NCBI RefSeq assembly: GCF_900110915.1
Contig: NZ_FOFG01000001.1
Span: 62,001 to 126,000 of the forward strand
Source: Faunimonas pinastri
Lineage (GTDB): Bacteria > Pseudomonadota > Alphaproteobacteria > Rhizobiales > Afifellaceae
DNA: 64,000 bases
Reading direction: 5' to 3'
Translations under genes and position numbers: made by a program
Notes under the pieces: model-generated
Databases searched by the model: none
What the model was told of the DNA's origin: nothing
The model's input: only the letters and a program-made list of their open reading frames with translations
Part shown: one piece after another, positions 38,281 to 47,261 of the stretch
Layout of the letters: every line of letters starts with the position of its first letter
Position numbering within the stretch: position 1 is the first letter of the stretch

Positions 38281-39396
38281 TCACTGAACGAGATACTGGT
38301 CGGCGTCGGCCGTGCGGAATTCCAGCCCGAGACCGGGCCGGGAAAGGTCGGGTCGGATCGCCCCCTCCTTCGCCACCGGAGCGCCGTCGAAGAGCATGGC
38401 TTCGATGCGGACATGGTCGTGAAACCATTCGAGATGGCGAAGGCGCGGCGCGGCGCAGGCGGCGTGAAGGTGGAGAGCCGGCGCGCAATGGCCGGAGAGA
38501 TCGGTATGAAAGGCGTCGCAGAGCGTGGCGGAGCGCATGAAGCCGGTGATGCCGCCGATGCGGCTGGCATCCGTCTGCTGCACGTCGACCGCATCGGCCT
38601 GCAGCATGGCGCGCACGTAATCCAGCGAGTAGGCGTATTCCCCGGCCGCCACTTCCACTTCCGCCGGCATCCGCTCCTTCAGGAGGCGAAGGCCCGGCAG
38701 GTCGTCGGAACTGACCGGCTCCTCGAACCAGCTGACGCCCTGATCGCGAACGGTTTCGGCCAGATGCAGCGCCTGCTTCGGCGTGAAGGCGCCATTGGCG
38801 TCGATGAAGAGCCCGTGCTTGCCGATGATCGAGCGAGCCAGCGCGATGCGGCGAGGGTCGTCTTCCGGGTGCGAGCCGATCTTGATCTTCACCCAGCGGC
38901 AGCCGTCGCGCTCCACCCAACCGGAAAGCTGCTCGCGCATCTCACCGTCGGAATAGGTCGTAAAGCCGCCGGAGCCGTAGATCGGCACCGCCTCGCGGAG
39001 TTGGCCGAGGAGGAGCACCAGCGGCATGTCGAGGAGCTTGCCCTTCAGATCCCAGAGCGCCGCATCGATTGCGGAAATCGCGGTTGAGGCCAGTCCGTCG
39101 CGGCCGAGATTGCGCACGGCGCGCTGCATCTCCGCCCAGGCGCGGGGTGGCGAGAGAGCGGACACGCCCTTCACCGCCTTCGCGAGGTCGCCGGTGATCA
39201 GCCCGGTGATCGAAGCGCCGGAATAGGTGTAGCCGAGGCCCGTCCTGCCGCCGGCATCCATCTCCACCACCACCAGCGTGGTGGAATCCCAGCTTTTGGT
39301 GCCGTCGGCCTCAGGCGCGTCGGTCGGGATCTTGTAGGCCCGGGCCCGGATCGCCGTGACGGGGGCTTCGATCCGGGACGGGCTCATCCCGGTCAT
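38281..39396 (-). CDS. Enolase-superfamily (mandelate-racemase subgroup) dehydratase or racemase
   Basis: This 371-residue enzyme of the MR subgroup has all superfamily residues: Lys170-x-Lys172 (WVKIKIG), metal ligands Asp199 (IDANG), Glu225/226 (WFEEP) and Glu253 (AAGEYA), and the Asp276/His303 dyad (QTDASRIGG, SGHCAPALHLH). These enzymes abstract the alpha proton of a carboxylate, usually dehydrating sugar acids or epimerising them. The substrate cannot be called. The start lies two bases after the upstream gene's stop, with AAGGA 5 bases before ATG. Downstream genes oxidise sugar-like substrates, which fits a sugar-acid pathway. Confidence 0.88.
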   Translation of the reverse strand: MTGMSPSRIEAPVTAIRARAYKIPTDAPEADGTKSWDSTTLVVVEMDAGGRTGLGYTYSGASITGLITGDLAKAVKGVSALSPPRAWAEMQRAVRNLGRDGLASTAISAIDAALWDLKGKLLDMPLVLLLGQLREAVPIYGSGGFTTYSDGEMREQLSGWVERDGCRWVKIKIGSHPEDDPRRIALARSIIGKHGLFIDANGAFTPKQALHLAETVRDQGVSWFEEPVSSDDLPGLRLLKERMPAEVEVAAGEYAYSLDYVRAMLQADAVDVQQTDASRIGGITGFMRSATLCDAFHTDLSGHCAPALHLHAACAAPRLRHLEWFHDHVRIEAMLFDGAPVAKEGAIRPDLSRPGLGLEFRTADADQYLVQ

Positions 39397-39397
39397 C

Positions 39398-41188
39398 CTA
39401 TTCCTTGTCGCCGGGCAGCACCGAGCTCAGCACCTGCCGGGCGGTGTTGACGAGGATGCCGCTTTCGTTGGGGTCCCCATGGAGCAGGGTGGAGGTGAAC
39501 TTCTTCACCTGCTCCAGCGTCAGATGCGGCGGCAGCGGCGGCACGTCCGGATCTGTCTTCACCTCGATCAGCACGGGGCGGCCGGCGGAGAGCGCCTCAT
39601 CCCAGGCCGGGCCGACACGCTCGGCGGTGTCGACGTAGATGCCCTTCATGCCGATCAGCTCGGCGAACTTGTGATAGGGGATGTTCGGGATTTCCTGTGA
39701 CGCCTCGAACTTCGGGTCGCCTTCCATCACGCGCTGCTCCCACGTCACCTGGTTCAGGTCTTCGTTGTTGAACACGCAGATGACGAAGCGCTGGTCCGGC
39801 CATCGCTTGTGGTACTTCATGACGGTGATCAGCTCCGCCATGTTGTTCATCTGCATGGCGCCGTCGCCGACAAGGCCGATCACGGCGCGATCGGGATGGG
39901 CGAACTTGGCGGCGATCGCATAGGGCACGCAGGCGCCCATGGAGGCGAGGCCGCCGGAGAGCGAGGCCATCATGCCCCGGCGCATCTTCAGGTCGCGGGC
40001 ATACCAGTTGGCGCAAGAGCCGGAATCGCTGGTGAGGATGACGTTTTCGGGCAGGCGGGGCGACAGCTCCCAGGTGACGCGCTGCGGGTTGACCGGCTTG
40101 GCCGGCTGCATGGCGCGGTCCTCCATGGTCTTCCAGCCGGAAGCCACGTTCTTTTCCACGTCCTCGCGCCAGCCGGTGTCGCTCTTCTGCTCGATCATCG
40201 GCAGCAGCGCCCGGAGCGTTTCCGCCGCGTCGCCGGTGAGGTTCACCTCCATGGGATAGCGGATGCTCAGCATGTCGGGCTTGAGGTCGATCTGCACTCC
40301 GCGCGCCTTGCCCTCTTCCGGCAGGAACTCCGAATAGGGGAAGCCCGAGCCGATCATCAGCAGCGTGTCGCATTCCGTCATCAGCTTGTAGCTGGCTTCC
40401 GTGCCGAGCAGCCCGATGGAGCCCGTCACCCACGGCAGCGCGTCCGGCAGCGCCGCCTTGCCGAGCAGCGCCTTGGCCGCCCCCGCCTTCAGCTTCTCGG
40501 AGATGGCGATCACTTCGTCGGTCGCCTGCAGCGCGCCGGCACCCACGAGAATGGCGACCTTCTTGCCGGCGTTCAGCACCTCGGCGGCGCGCTGGAGATC
40601 GACATCGTAGGGGACGATCTTCGGCATGTTCAGGCCGATGCCGGAATGCACCGTGCCGTGCTTGCGCGGCGGCTCCTCGTATTCGAGATCCTGCAGGTCG
40701 TTAGGCAGGATGATCGCCGTCACGCGGCGCTCGCCGAGCGCGATGCGGATGGCGCGGTCGACGAGGTGACGCACCTGCGCCGGCACCGTGCCGGTCTGCA
40801 CGAAGGCGCCCGCCACGTCCTTGAAGAGGCTCTGCAGGTCGAGTTCCTGCTGGTAATGGCCGCCGAGCGCCGCGCGCGCCTGCTGGCCGACGATCGCCAG
40901 CACCGGCTGGTGATCCATGCGGGCGTCGTAGAGGCCGGTCACGAGATGGGAGGCGCCGGGGCCGGACGTCGCGATGCAGACGCCGAGTCCGCCGGTGAAC
41001 TTGGCATAGGCGGATGCCATGAAGGCCGCCATTTCCTCGTGCCGCGCCTGGATGAACTCGATCTTGCCGTCGGCCCGTTCCAGCGCGCCGAACACGCCAT
41101 TGATGCCGTCGCCGGGATAACCGAACATCCGGCGCACGCCCCAGGCATGCAGACGCTGAACGATGAAGTCACCAACGGTCTGGGCCAT
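39398..41188 (-). CDS. Thiamine-diphosphate enzyme, pyruvate oxidase/acetolactate synthase-like
   Basis: This 596-residue ThDP enzyme has three domains: a PYR domain with catalytic Glu51 (QARHEEMAAFMASAYAKFTG), a central Rossmann-like domain (about 190-330), and a PP domain with GDGAMQMNNMAELITVMKY and, 26 or so residues later, CVFNNEDLNQVTWEQ, the ThDP/Mg motif. It is closest in look to pyruvate-oxidase (PoxB)-like proteins of Rhizobiales; the extra C-terminal segment PHLTLEQVKKFTSTLLHGD resembles the membrane-association tail region. The precise 2-oxoacid is unknown. ATG 41188 has GGAG 8 bases upstream. It is the first gene of a five-gene minus-strand operon. Confidence 0.85.
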   Translation of the reverse strand: MAQTVGDFIVQRLHAWGVRRMFGYPGDGINGVFGALERADGKIEFIQARHEEMAAFMASAYAKFTGGLGVCIATSGPGASHLVTGLYDARMDHQPVLAIVGQQARAALGGHYQQELDLQSLFKDVAGAFVQTGTVPAQVRHLVDRAIRIALGERRVTAIILPNDLQDLEYEEPPRKHGTVHSGIGLNMPKIVPYDVDLQRAAEVLNAGKKVAILVGAGALQATDEVIAISEKLKAGAAKALLGKAALPDALPWVTGSIGLLGTEASYKLMTECDTLLMIGSGFPYSEFLPEEGKARGVQIDLKPDMLSIRYPMEVNLTGDAAETLRALLPMIEQKSDTGWREDVEKNVASGWKTMEDRAMQPAKPVNPQRVTWELSPRLPENVILTSDSGSCANWYARDLKMRRGMMASLSGGLASMGACVPYAIAAKFAHPDRAVIGLVGDGAMQMNNMAELITVMKYHKRWPDQRFVICVFNNEDLNQVTWEQRVMEGDPKFEASQEIPNIPYHKFAELIGMKGIYVDTAERVGPAWDEALSAGRPVLIEVKTDPDVPPLPPHLTLEQVKKFTSTLLHGDPNESGILVNTARQVLSSVLPGDKE

Positions 41189-41349
41189 GGTCGCAAGCTC
41201 CGTGAGAGAAGAAAACAGGGGACGACCGTGGCGGCCGCTCGGGTTGGAGAACCAGCCAATCCTTTGTCTGTTCCAAAGCTTTGCCCGCGCACTATGCCGC
41301 AATCGGGCGGCCCGGAATTTTCTCCGGTCCGACTGGTCAAATCGAAGGC

Positions 41350-42603
41350 ATGCCACTAAGCACGGCGTGCCCCCGCCACCCGCCGAAGCCTCCGCTTGGC
41401 GCATCGCACGGGCTGGATCCTGTCTTCGAGACCGCCGTGAAAACCGCCCGCCCGAGCCTTGCCTCGCTTCTTTCCGTCGTCGGCCTGACCTTCCTCGGCT
41501 ATCTCGCCATCGGCCTGCCGCTGGCGGTGCTGCCGGGCTATGTCAGCGAAAAACTGGGCTTCGGCGTCTTCTGGGCGGGCGTGGCGATCAGTACGCAATA
41601 TATCGCGACGATCCTGAGCCGCGCTCAGGTAGGGCAGCTGATCGACGTCTATGGACCCAAGCGCTCCGTGGTCCTCGGCTTCCTCGGTTACCTTTCCAGC
41701 GGCGTGCTGACGCTTGCCTCGGTCTTCGTGGTGGGGCAGCCGCTGCTCAGCCTGCTCCTGCTGCTGGCTGGCCGGCTGGCGCTCGGCATTGGCGAAAGCT
41801 GGGTCAGCACGGCGGCGATCACCTGGGCCATCGGCCTGCTCGGGCCGCGCGAAACCGTGCGCGTCATCTCGTGGAACGGCATCGCGACCTATGGCGGGCT
41901 GGCGCTTGCCGCTCCCATCGGCGCCGTGCTCGAAGCCCGATACGGTTTCGGCTCCATCGGCATCTGTACCTTCGCGATCGGCGTGGCCGGCCTGCTGCTG
42001 ACCCGCGGCAAGCCCACCATCGCGGCTGTGGCGGCGCGCAGCATCGGCGCGCGCAAGGTCATCGGCCTGGTCGCGCCCTATGGCGTCGCGCTGGCGCTGG
42101 CGTCCTCCGGCTTCGGCGTGATCACGGCCTTCATCGCGCTCTATTTCGGCAGCCGGGACTGGGCCGGCGCGCCCTTCGCGCTCTCCGCCTTCGGCCTCGC
42201 CTTTATCGGGGTGCGGCTCTTTCTGGCCAATTCCGTTTCCCGCTTCGGCGGCCTGCCGGTGGCGCGGGTGTCGCTCGCCGTCGAGATGGTCGGGCTGATC
42301 GCCCTTGCCACGGCGCAGCGCCCTGAGATCGCGATCATCGGGGCGGCGCTCGCCGGCGCGGGTTTCGCCCCGGTGTTTCCTGCACTCGGCGGCGAGGCCA
42401 TGTCGCGCACCCCGCCGCAGAACCGGGGCGTGGCGCTCGGCATCTATTCCGTCTTTCTCGACGTGGCGCTCGGCGCGACCGGTCCGCTCGCCGGCCTGCT
42501 CGCCAGCCGCTTCGGCTACGGCTCGCCCTTCCTGCTCGGGGTCGCGGCGGTGCTCCTCAGCCTCGCCATGAGCTTCGGCCTGCGCAAGGGCGAGGAACTC
42601 TGA
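41350..42603 (+). CDS. Major facilitator superfamily transporter (YfcJ/YhhS-like)
   Basis: This 417-residue protein has 12 predicted membrane helices with the MFS loop motif GQLIDVYGPKRSVVLG between helices 2 and 3 and a weaker copy after helix 8. It resembles the YfcJ/YhhS arabinose-efflux-like group, but the substrate is unknown. ATG 41350 is chosen; the frame is open 23 codons further upstream, and GTG 41435 is another option. It diverges from the ThDP-enzyme operon across a 161-base spacer, which must hold both promoters; no clear operator stands out. It converges on xthA. Confidence 0.83.
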   Translation: MPLSTACPRHPPKPPLGASHGLDPVFETAVKTARPSLASLLSVVGLTFLGYLAIGLPLAVLPGYVSEKLGFGVFWAGVAISTQYIATILSRAQVGQLIDVYGPKRSVVLGFLGYLSSGVLTLASVFVVGQPLLSLLLLLAGRLALGIGESWVSTAAITWAIGLLGPRETVRVISWNGIATYGGLALAAPIGAVLEARYGFGSIGICTFAIGVAGLLLTRGKPTIAAVAARSIGARKVIGLVAPYGVALALASSGFGVITAFIALYFGSRDWAGAPFALSAFGLAFIGVRLFLANSVSRFGGLPVARVSLAVEMVGLIALATAQRPEIAIIGAALAGAGFAPVFPALGGEAMSRTPPQNRGVALGIYSVFLDVALGATGPLAGLLASRFGYGSPFLLGVAAVLLSLAMSFGLRKGEEL

Positions 42604-42612
42604 AACGTCTCG

Positions 42613-43383
42613 TCAGCGCAGCGTGATCCAGGCCGGCGCGTGGTCGCTGGCGTTCTCCTCGCCGCGCGTCCGGCGATCGACGCCGGCATCCTCCAGCCGG
42701 TCCGCGATCCCGGCGCTGAGCAGCAGATGGTCGATGCGGAACCCGGCATCGCGCTCCCAGCGATTGCGAAGATAGGACCAGAACGTCCAGATCGGCTCGT
42801 CCGGGTGGCGCGACCTGAGCGCGTCGGCCCAGCCCTGCTCCAGCATTCGCGCGTAGGCCGCGCGCGGCTCGGGCTGCAACAGCGCGTTGTCCTTCCAGGA
42901 GCGGGTGGAATAGATGTCCGCGTCGGTCGGCACGACGTTGTAGTCGCCGGCCAGCACGACCGGCAGCCCGGAGGCGAAGAGTTCGCCGGCATGGGCGATC
43001 AGCCGCTCGAACCAGGCGAGCTTGTAGACGAATTTCGGACCGGGCTGGGGATTGCCGTTCGGCAGGTAGATCGAAGCGACGAGCACGCCGTTCACCGCTG
43101 CCTCGATGTAGCGCGCCTCGGTGTCGGCGGGATCGCCCGGCAGCGCGCGGCGTGTTTCAACGGGATCGGCGCCGCGCGCGAGGATCGCCACTCCGTGATG
43201 CCGCCCTTGGCCGCGCCAGATCGCGCCGTAGCCCGCCTGCCGGATGGCCTCGATCGGAAATGCGTTCTGCGCGACCTTGATCTCCTGCAGGCAGGCGACA
43301 TCGGGCCGGGCCTCGTGAAGCCAGCGCAGCAGGTTCTCCAGCCGGCTGTTGACGCCGTTGATGTTGAAGGTGGCGATCTTCAT
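42613..43383 (-). CDS. xthA: Exodeoxyribonuclease III / AP endonuclease
   Basis: This base-excision repair nuclease cuts at abasic sites and removes 3' blocking groups. The 256-residue EEP-fold protein has FNINGVNSRL, the metal Glu34 in LQEIKV, the YLPNGNP loop, the DYNVVP catalytic Asp/Asn pair, RIDHLLLS and SDHAP with the catalytic His at the end. The GRHHGVAIL loop differs slightly from the KxYNGVAI of many members. Length is normal. ATG 43383 begins exactly at the first beta strand. Confidence 0.95.
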   Translation of the reverse strand: MKIATFNINGVNSRLENLLRWLHEARPDVACLQEIKVAQNAFPIEAIRQAGYGAIWRGQGRHHGVAILARGADPVETRRALPGDPADTEARYIEAAVNGVLVASIYLPNGNPQPGPKFVYKLAWFERLIAHAGELFASGLPVVLAGDYNVVPTDADIYSTRSWKDNALLQPEPRAAYARMLEQGWADALRSRHPDEPIWTFWSYLRNRWERDAGFRIDHLLLSAGIADRLEDAGVDRRTRGEENASDHAPAWITLR

Positions 43384-43561
43384 GACGGGCGTTTCGGGGC
43401 CGGATTGCCGATATCGCAGGCTTTGGCTGGTGCGTTGTTGATCATTCTGCCCGCCCGGGATGCAAATACGGCCAGGGTATCCGGTATCTTTGTATAGACA
43501 TTTGACGGGCGCACGACCGCATGTTTCCTTTCCCTCCACTATTCTGGAGAGGGGAAACTCC

Positions 43562-44509
43562 ATGCTTGCCAAAAGGATCTCGGCACTCGCTCTCGCCTTT
43601 GCCGTCACGTCGGTCGCGCCGGCTTTCGCCGCCACCAAGGTTGCCATCGGGATCAGCGGCTGGACGGGTTTCGCCCCGCTGACGCTGGCCAAGGAGACCG
43701 GCATCTTCGAGAAGCACGGCCTCGACGTCACGCTGAAGAAGATCCCGCAGGCGAGCCGCCATCTGGCGATCGCCTCGGGCGACGTGCAATGCGCGGCCAC
43801 CACCGTGGAAACCTGGATCAGCTGGAACGCGGCGGGCGTCGCCACCAAGCAGATCTTCCAGATGGACAAGTCCTACGGCGCGGACGGCATCGTCGCCAAG
43901 CCCGGCATCAAGACGATCGCCGATCTCAAGGGCAAATCCGTCGCCGCCTCCGCTCCGGGCACGTCGCCTTACTTCCTGCTGGCCTGGGTGCTGAACAAGA
44001 ACGGCCTCTCCACCAAGGACGTGAAGGTGATCAACCTGGAGCCGGGCCCGGCCGCGCAGGCCTTCCTCGCCGGACAGGGCGACGCCGCCGTCAGCTACGA
44101 GCCTTACCTCTCCGCCGTGCGCGACAAGCCGGATGCCGGCCACATCATCGCGACGACGCTGGATTACCCGATGGTGCTGGACACGGTGGGCTGCACGCCA
44201 AAATTCCTCGACGGCAACCCGGATGCGGCGAAGGCACTGGCCGACAGCTACTTCGAGGCGCTGGACTACATCAAGGCGCACGAGCAGGAAGCCGACAAGA
44301 TCATGGGCGCCGACGTGAAGCAGTCCGCCGCCGAGTTCGCCGATTCCGCGAAGTATCTGCGCTGGGCCGACCGCGACGCCAACAAGACCTTCTTCAACTC
44401 CGAGTTCGAGAGCTTCACCAGCACGGCCGCCGACCTCCTGATGCAGATGGGCTTGATCAAGCAGAAGCCGGACGTGGCCTCGCTGGTCGACAAGCGCTTT
44501 ATCCAGTAG
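43562..44509 (+). CDS. ABC transporter substrate-binding protein, SsuA/NMT1 type (set 1)
   Basis: This 315-residue periplasmic binding protein has a signal peptide (cleavage after AFA, about residue 23) and the NMT1/SsuA type-2 binding fold with GWTGFAPLTLAKETGIFEKHGLDVTL, the ligand-loop region ASGDVQCAATTVETWISW and AAVSYEPYLSAVRDKPD. The family carries sulfonates, taurine, nitrate, thiamine precursors and similar small anions or rings. GAGGGG precedes ATG 43562. A strong hairpin follows, typical of binding proteins made in excess over the permease. It is the first gene of an eight-gene run to 51382. Confidence 0.9.
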   Translation: MLAKRISALALAFAVTSVAPAFAATKVAIGISGWTGFAPLTLAKETGIFEKHGLDVTLKKIPQASRHLAIASGDVQCAATTVETWISWNAAGVATKQIFQMDKSYGADGIVAKPGIKTIADLKGKSVAASAPGTSPYFLLAWVLNKNGLSTKDVKVINLEPGPAAQAFLAGQGDAAVSYEPYLSAVRDKPDAGHIIATTLDYPMVLDTVGCTPKFLDGNPDAAKALADSYFEALDYIKAHEQEADKIMGADVKQSAAEFADSAKYLRWADRDANKTFFNSEFESFTSTAADLLMQMGLIKQKPDVASLVDKRFIQ

Positions 44510-44530
44510 AGACCGAAGCCACCGAAGTGG

Positions 44531-44562
44531 GCCGCGCCTCCCCAGCAGGCGGCGCGGCTTTC
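44531..44562 (+). terminator. Post-SBP hairpin (attenuating or stabilising)
   Basis: GCCGCGCC (44531-44538) pairs perfectly with GGCGCGGC (44551-44558); TTTCC follows. It lies between the first binding-protein gene and its permease, a usual spot for a partial terminator or mRNA-stabilising hairpin. Confidence 0.55.
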
Positions 44563-44590
44563 CGATCATCGACAGGGATCGCCGTCCAGC

Positions 44591-45367
44591 ATGTTGCGTC
44601 CGCTTGAGCCTGTCGGACGATCCTCCAGGATCGTCCTCGGCATCGCCTTCTTTGTTCTGTTCGTCGCGCTCTGGGCTTTCGCGACTTTCGGCGGCTATGT
44701 CTCCAGGACCTTCCTCGCCGACCCGCTGACCATGGTCAGCGACGGCTGGAACCTGCTGACGGTCCAGGGTTTCAGCCAGGACATCCTCGTCACGGTCGGC
44801 CGGGTGCTCGGCGGCTTCGCGCTGGCGGCCGTGATCGCCGTGCCGCTCGGCATCCTGATGGGAGCCTACAAGCCGGTCGAGGCCTTTCTCGAACCCTTCG
44901 TCTCCTTTGCCCGCTACCTTCCGGCCTCCGCCTTCATCCCGCTGCTGATCCTCTGGGCGGGCATCGGCGAGATGCAGAAGATCCTCGTCATCTTCATCGG
45001 CTCGGTCTTCAACATCATCCTCATGGTGGCGGTCGCGGTCGGCCATACGAGGCGCGATTTGATGGAGGCCGCCTACACGCTGGGCTCCAGCGACACGGGT
45101 GTCGTGCGCCGCGTGATGATGCCGGCCAATGCGCCGGAGATCGCGGAGATCCTGCGCCTCGTGCTCGGCTGGGCCTGGACCTACGTCATCGTGGCGGAAC
45201 TGATCGGCTCGTCCTCCGGCATCGGCTACATGATCATCAACAGCCAGGCGCTGCTGGCGACCGGGCAGATCATCTTCGGCATCATCGTCATCGGCATAAT
45301 CGGCCTGATCTCGGATTTCCTGTTCAAGGCGATCAACCGCCGCCTCTTTCGCTGGAGGTTCGCGTGA
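44591..45367 (+). CDS. ABC transporter permease, SsuC type (set 1)
   Basis: This 258-residue inner-membrane protein has six helices of the binding-protein-dependent transport family (first helix IVLGIAFFVLFVALWAFA). The EAA loop EAAYTLGSSDTGVVRRVMMPANAPEI at about 158-183 contacts the ATPase. FARYLPASAFIPLLILWAGIGEMQKI is the SsuC/TauC/NrtB hallmark region. Its TGA overlaps the GTG start of the ATPase by three bases (GTGA). Confidence 0.93.
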   Translation: MLRPLEPVGRSSRIVLGIAFFVLFVALWAFATFGGYVSRTFLADPLTMVSDGWNLLTVQGFSQDILVTVGRVLGGFALAAVIAVPLGILMGAYKPVEAFLEPFVSFARYLPASAFIPLLILWAGIGEMQKILVIFIGSVFNIILMVAVAVGHTRRDLMEAAYTLGSSDTGVVRRVMMPANAPEIAEILRLVLGWAWTYVIVAELIGSSSGIGYMIINSQALLATGQIIFGIIVIGIIGLISDFLFKAINRRLFRWRFA

Positions 45368-46146
45368 AGCTCGTCGTCGAAAACGTTTCCCGCGTCTTCC
45401 CCGGCGTTCGGGGCGGCGAGCCCGTCCGCGCGCTGGAACCGACGAACCTGCAGGTCGCGACGAACGATTTCATCTCGGTCGTCGGGCCCTCCGGCTGCGG
45501 CAAGTCCACGCTTCTCCGCATCATCGCGGGACTGGACCGGCCGAGCGCCGGGCGCGTGCTTCTCGACGGCAAACCGGTCGCCGGACCCGGCCCGGACCGC
45601 GGCGTGGTCTTCCAGTCCTACACGCTCTTTCCGTGGCTGACGGTTGCCGACAACATCGCCTTCGGCCTGCGCGAGAAGGGCTTGCCGGAGCGGCAGCGGC
45701 GCGAGATCGTCGCTTCCTATATCGACAAGGTCGGGCTGCGGGGATTCGAGAACCATTGGCCCAAGCAGCTTTCCGGCGGCATGCAGCAGCGCACGGCGGT
45801 GGCCCGCGCGCTCGCCAACAACCCGGAAGTGCTCCTCCTGGACGAGCCCTTCGGCGCGCTCGACAACCAGACGCGCGGGCTGATGCAGGAGCTTCTCCTC
45901 GGCATCTGGGAGCGGGAACAGAAGACGGTGATCTTCGTCACCCACGATATCGAGGAGGCGATCTTCATCGGCTCGCGCGTGCTGGTCATGTCGGCGCGGC
46001 CGGGGCGGATCAAGACCGACATGCCGGTCGAACTCGCCCATCCCCGGCACTACACCGTAAAGACGAGCCCGGCATTTTCCGCCCTGAAGGCGCGGCTCAC
46101 CGATGAGTTGCGCGACGAAGCCGTGCACGCCGCAAACGAGCATTGA
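45364..46146 (+). CDS. ABC transporter ATPase, SsuB type (set 1)
   Basis: This 260-residue cytoplasmic ATPase has Walker A GPSGCGKST (about 40-48), Q-loop VVFQSYTLFPWLT, signature LSGGMQQRTAVARAL, Walker B VLLLDEPFGALD and H-loop VTHDIEEAIF. The nitrate/sulfonate/taurine importer class is indicated by the PWLTVADNIAFGL stretch. It is translated from a GTG overlapping the permease stop. It ends 77 bases before the second binding-protein gene. Confidence 0.95.
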   Translation: MKLVVENVSRVFPGVRGGEPVRALEPTNLQVATNDFISVVGPSGCGKSTLLRIIAGLDRPSAGRVLLDGKPVAGPGPDRGVVFQSYTLFPWLTVADNIAFGLREKGLPERQRREIVASYIDKVGLRGFENHWPKQLSGGMQQRTAVARALANNPEVLLLDEPFGALDNQTRGLMQELLLGIWEREQKTVIFVTHDIEEAIFIGSRVLVMSARPGRIKTDMPVELAHPRHYTVKTSPAFSALKARLTDELRDEAVHAANEH

Positions 46147-46223
46147 TCAGGCGGGCCCTGATCGGGGATGAAGGAACGTCCGAACCGGCCAAGCCGGGCG
46201 GACAGGGGGAAGAGGGGACCACG

Positions 46224-47249
46224 ATGTCGAAGATGCTGAAGAACGGTTTTTTGAAGAGTGCGGGCCTGTCGCTTGCCGCCGCCGCGCTGAGCCTGAGCTT
46301 TGCCGCCGCGCCGGCTTTCGCCGCCGATGATGCCATCCCGGCCAAGCCCGAAGCCGGCACGTTCAAGCTTGGCGTCGAGCCGTGGCTCGGATACGGGCAG
46401 TGGCACGTCGCGGCCGCGAAGGGCCTCTTCAAGGCGAACGGCCTCGACGACGTGAACGTCGTGAACTTCACCGAGGACAAGGACATCAACGCGGCGCTGG
46501 CGAGCGGTCAGCTCGACGGCGCCACCGTCGCCACCCATACGGCCATGGCCATGGCCGCTGCCGGGCTGCCGATCAAGATCGTGCTGCTTCTCGATTTCAG
46601 CATGGACGCCGATGCGATCCTCGCCGGCAAGGACGTGGCGACCGTCGCCGATCTGAAGGGCAAGAAGGTCGCCTTCGAGCAGGGCACGACCAGCGATATC
46701 CTGCTGAACTACGCCCTGCAGTCCGCCGGGCTGACGATCGCCGACGTGACGCCGGTGCCCATGCCCGCAGCGGACGCCGGCAGCGCGCTGATCGCCGGGC
46801 AGGTGCCGGTCGCCGTCACCTACGAGCCTTACCTGACGGCTGCGCGCGCCCAGAACGCCGACGTGAAGCTGCTCTTCACCGCCGGCAAGGATCCGGGCCT
46901 CATCAGCGACGTGCTGGTGGTGCGCGACGAGGTTGCCAAGGCGAAGCCCGGCCAGGTGCTGGCCATGGTGAAGGCGTGGGACGCCGCGCTTTCCGACTAC
47001 AAGGCCAACACCAAGGACGACCGGGCCATCATCGCCAAGGCCGTCGGCTCCAGCGCTGAAGACCTGAGCACCGCCTTCGACGGTGTCCGCTATTACTCGC
47101 TGGCGGAGAACCGGTCAGCGCTGCAGGGCGACTATTCCAAGAAGACCTTCGTCGACGTTCTCGACGCGGCGAAGAAGGCCGGCATCCTGACCCAGGACGT
47201 CGCGGCCAAGGACCTGATCGACCCGCGCTTCGTGGACGCGGCGAAGTAG
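46224..47249 (+). CDS. ABC transporter substrate-binding protein, NMT1/SsuA type (set 2)
   Basis: This 341-residue binding protein has a long signal peptide (cleavage after AFA at about residue 33) and an NMT1-like fold: VEPWLGYGQWHVAAAKGLFKANGLDDVNVV, the loop ALASGQLDGATVATHTAMAMAAAGLPIKIV and VAVTYEPYLTAA. It is similar in plan to the set-1 protein but clearly different in sequence, so the two may bind different ligands. AAGAGGGGA precedes ATG 46224. Confidence 0.92.
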   Translation: MSKMLKNGFLKSAGLSLAAAALSLSFAAAPAFAADDAIPAKPEAGTFKLGVEPWLGYGQWHVAAAKGLFKANGLDDVNVVNFTEDKDINAALASGQLDGATVATHTAMAMAAAGLPIKIVLLLDFSMDADAILAGKDVATVADLKGKKVAFEQGTTSDILLNYALQSAGLTIADVTPVPMPAADAGSALIAGQVPVAVTYEPYLTAARAQNADVKLLFTAGKDPGLISDVLVVRDEVAKAKPGQVLAMVKAWDAALSDYKANTKDDRAIIAKAVGSSAEDLSTAFDGVRYYSLAENRSALQGDYSKKTFVDVLDAAKKAGILTQDVAAKDLIDPRFVDAAK

Positions 47250-47261
47250 TCCGGCAACACG

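Noticed and set aside
39398-41188. Calling the ThDP enzyme sulfoacetaldehyde acetyltransferase (Xsc) to complete a sulfonate pathway
   Set aside because: Its overall pattern is pyruvate-oxidase-like, it lies in a different operon with sugar-type enzymes, and no phosphate acetyltransferase (pta) is adjacent.
43484-43504. GntR-type operator (TGT-N4-ACA around TTGTATAGACA) before the first ABC gene
   Set aside because: Only a short imperfect palindrome, with no GntR gene nearby; too weak to annotate.
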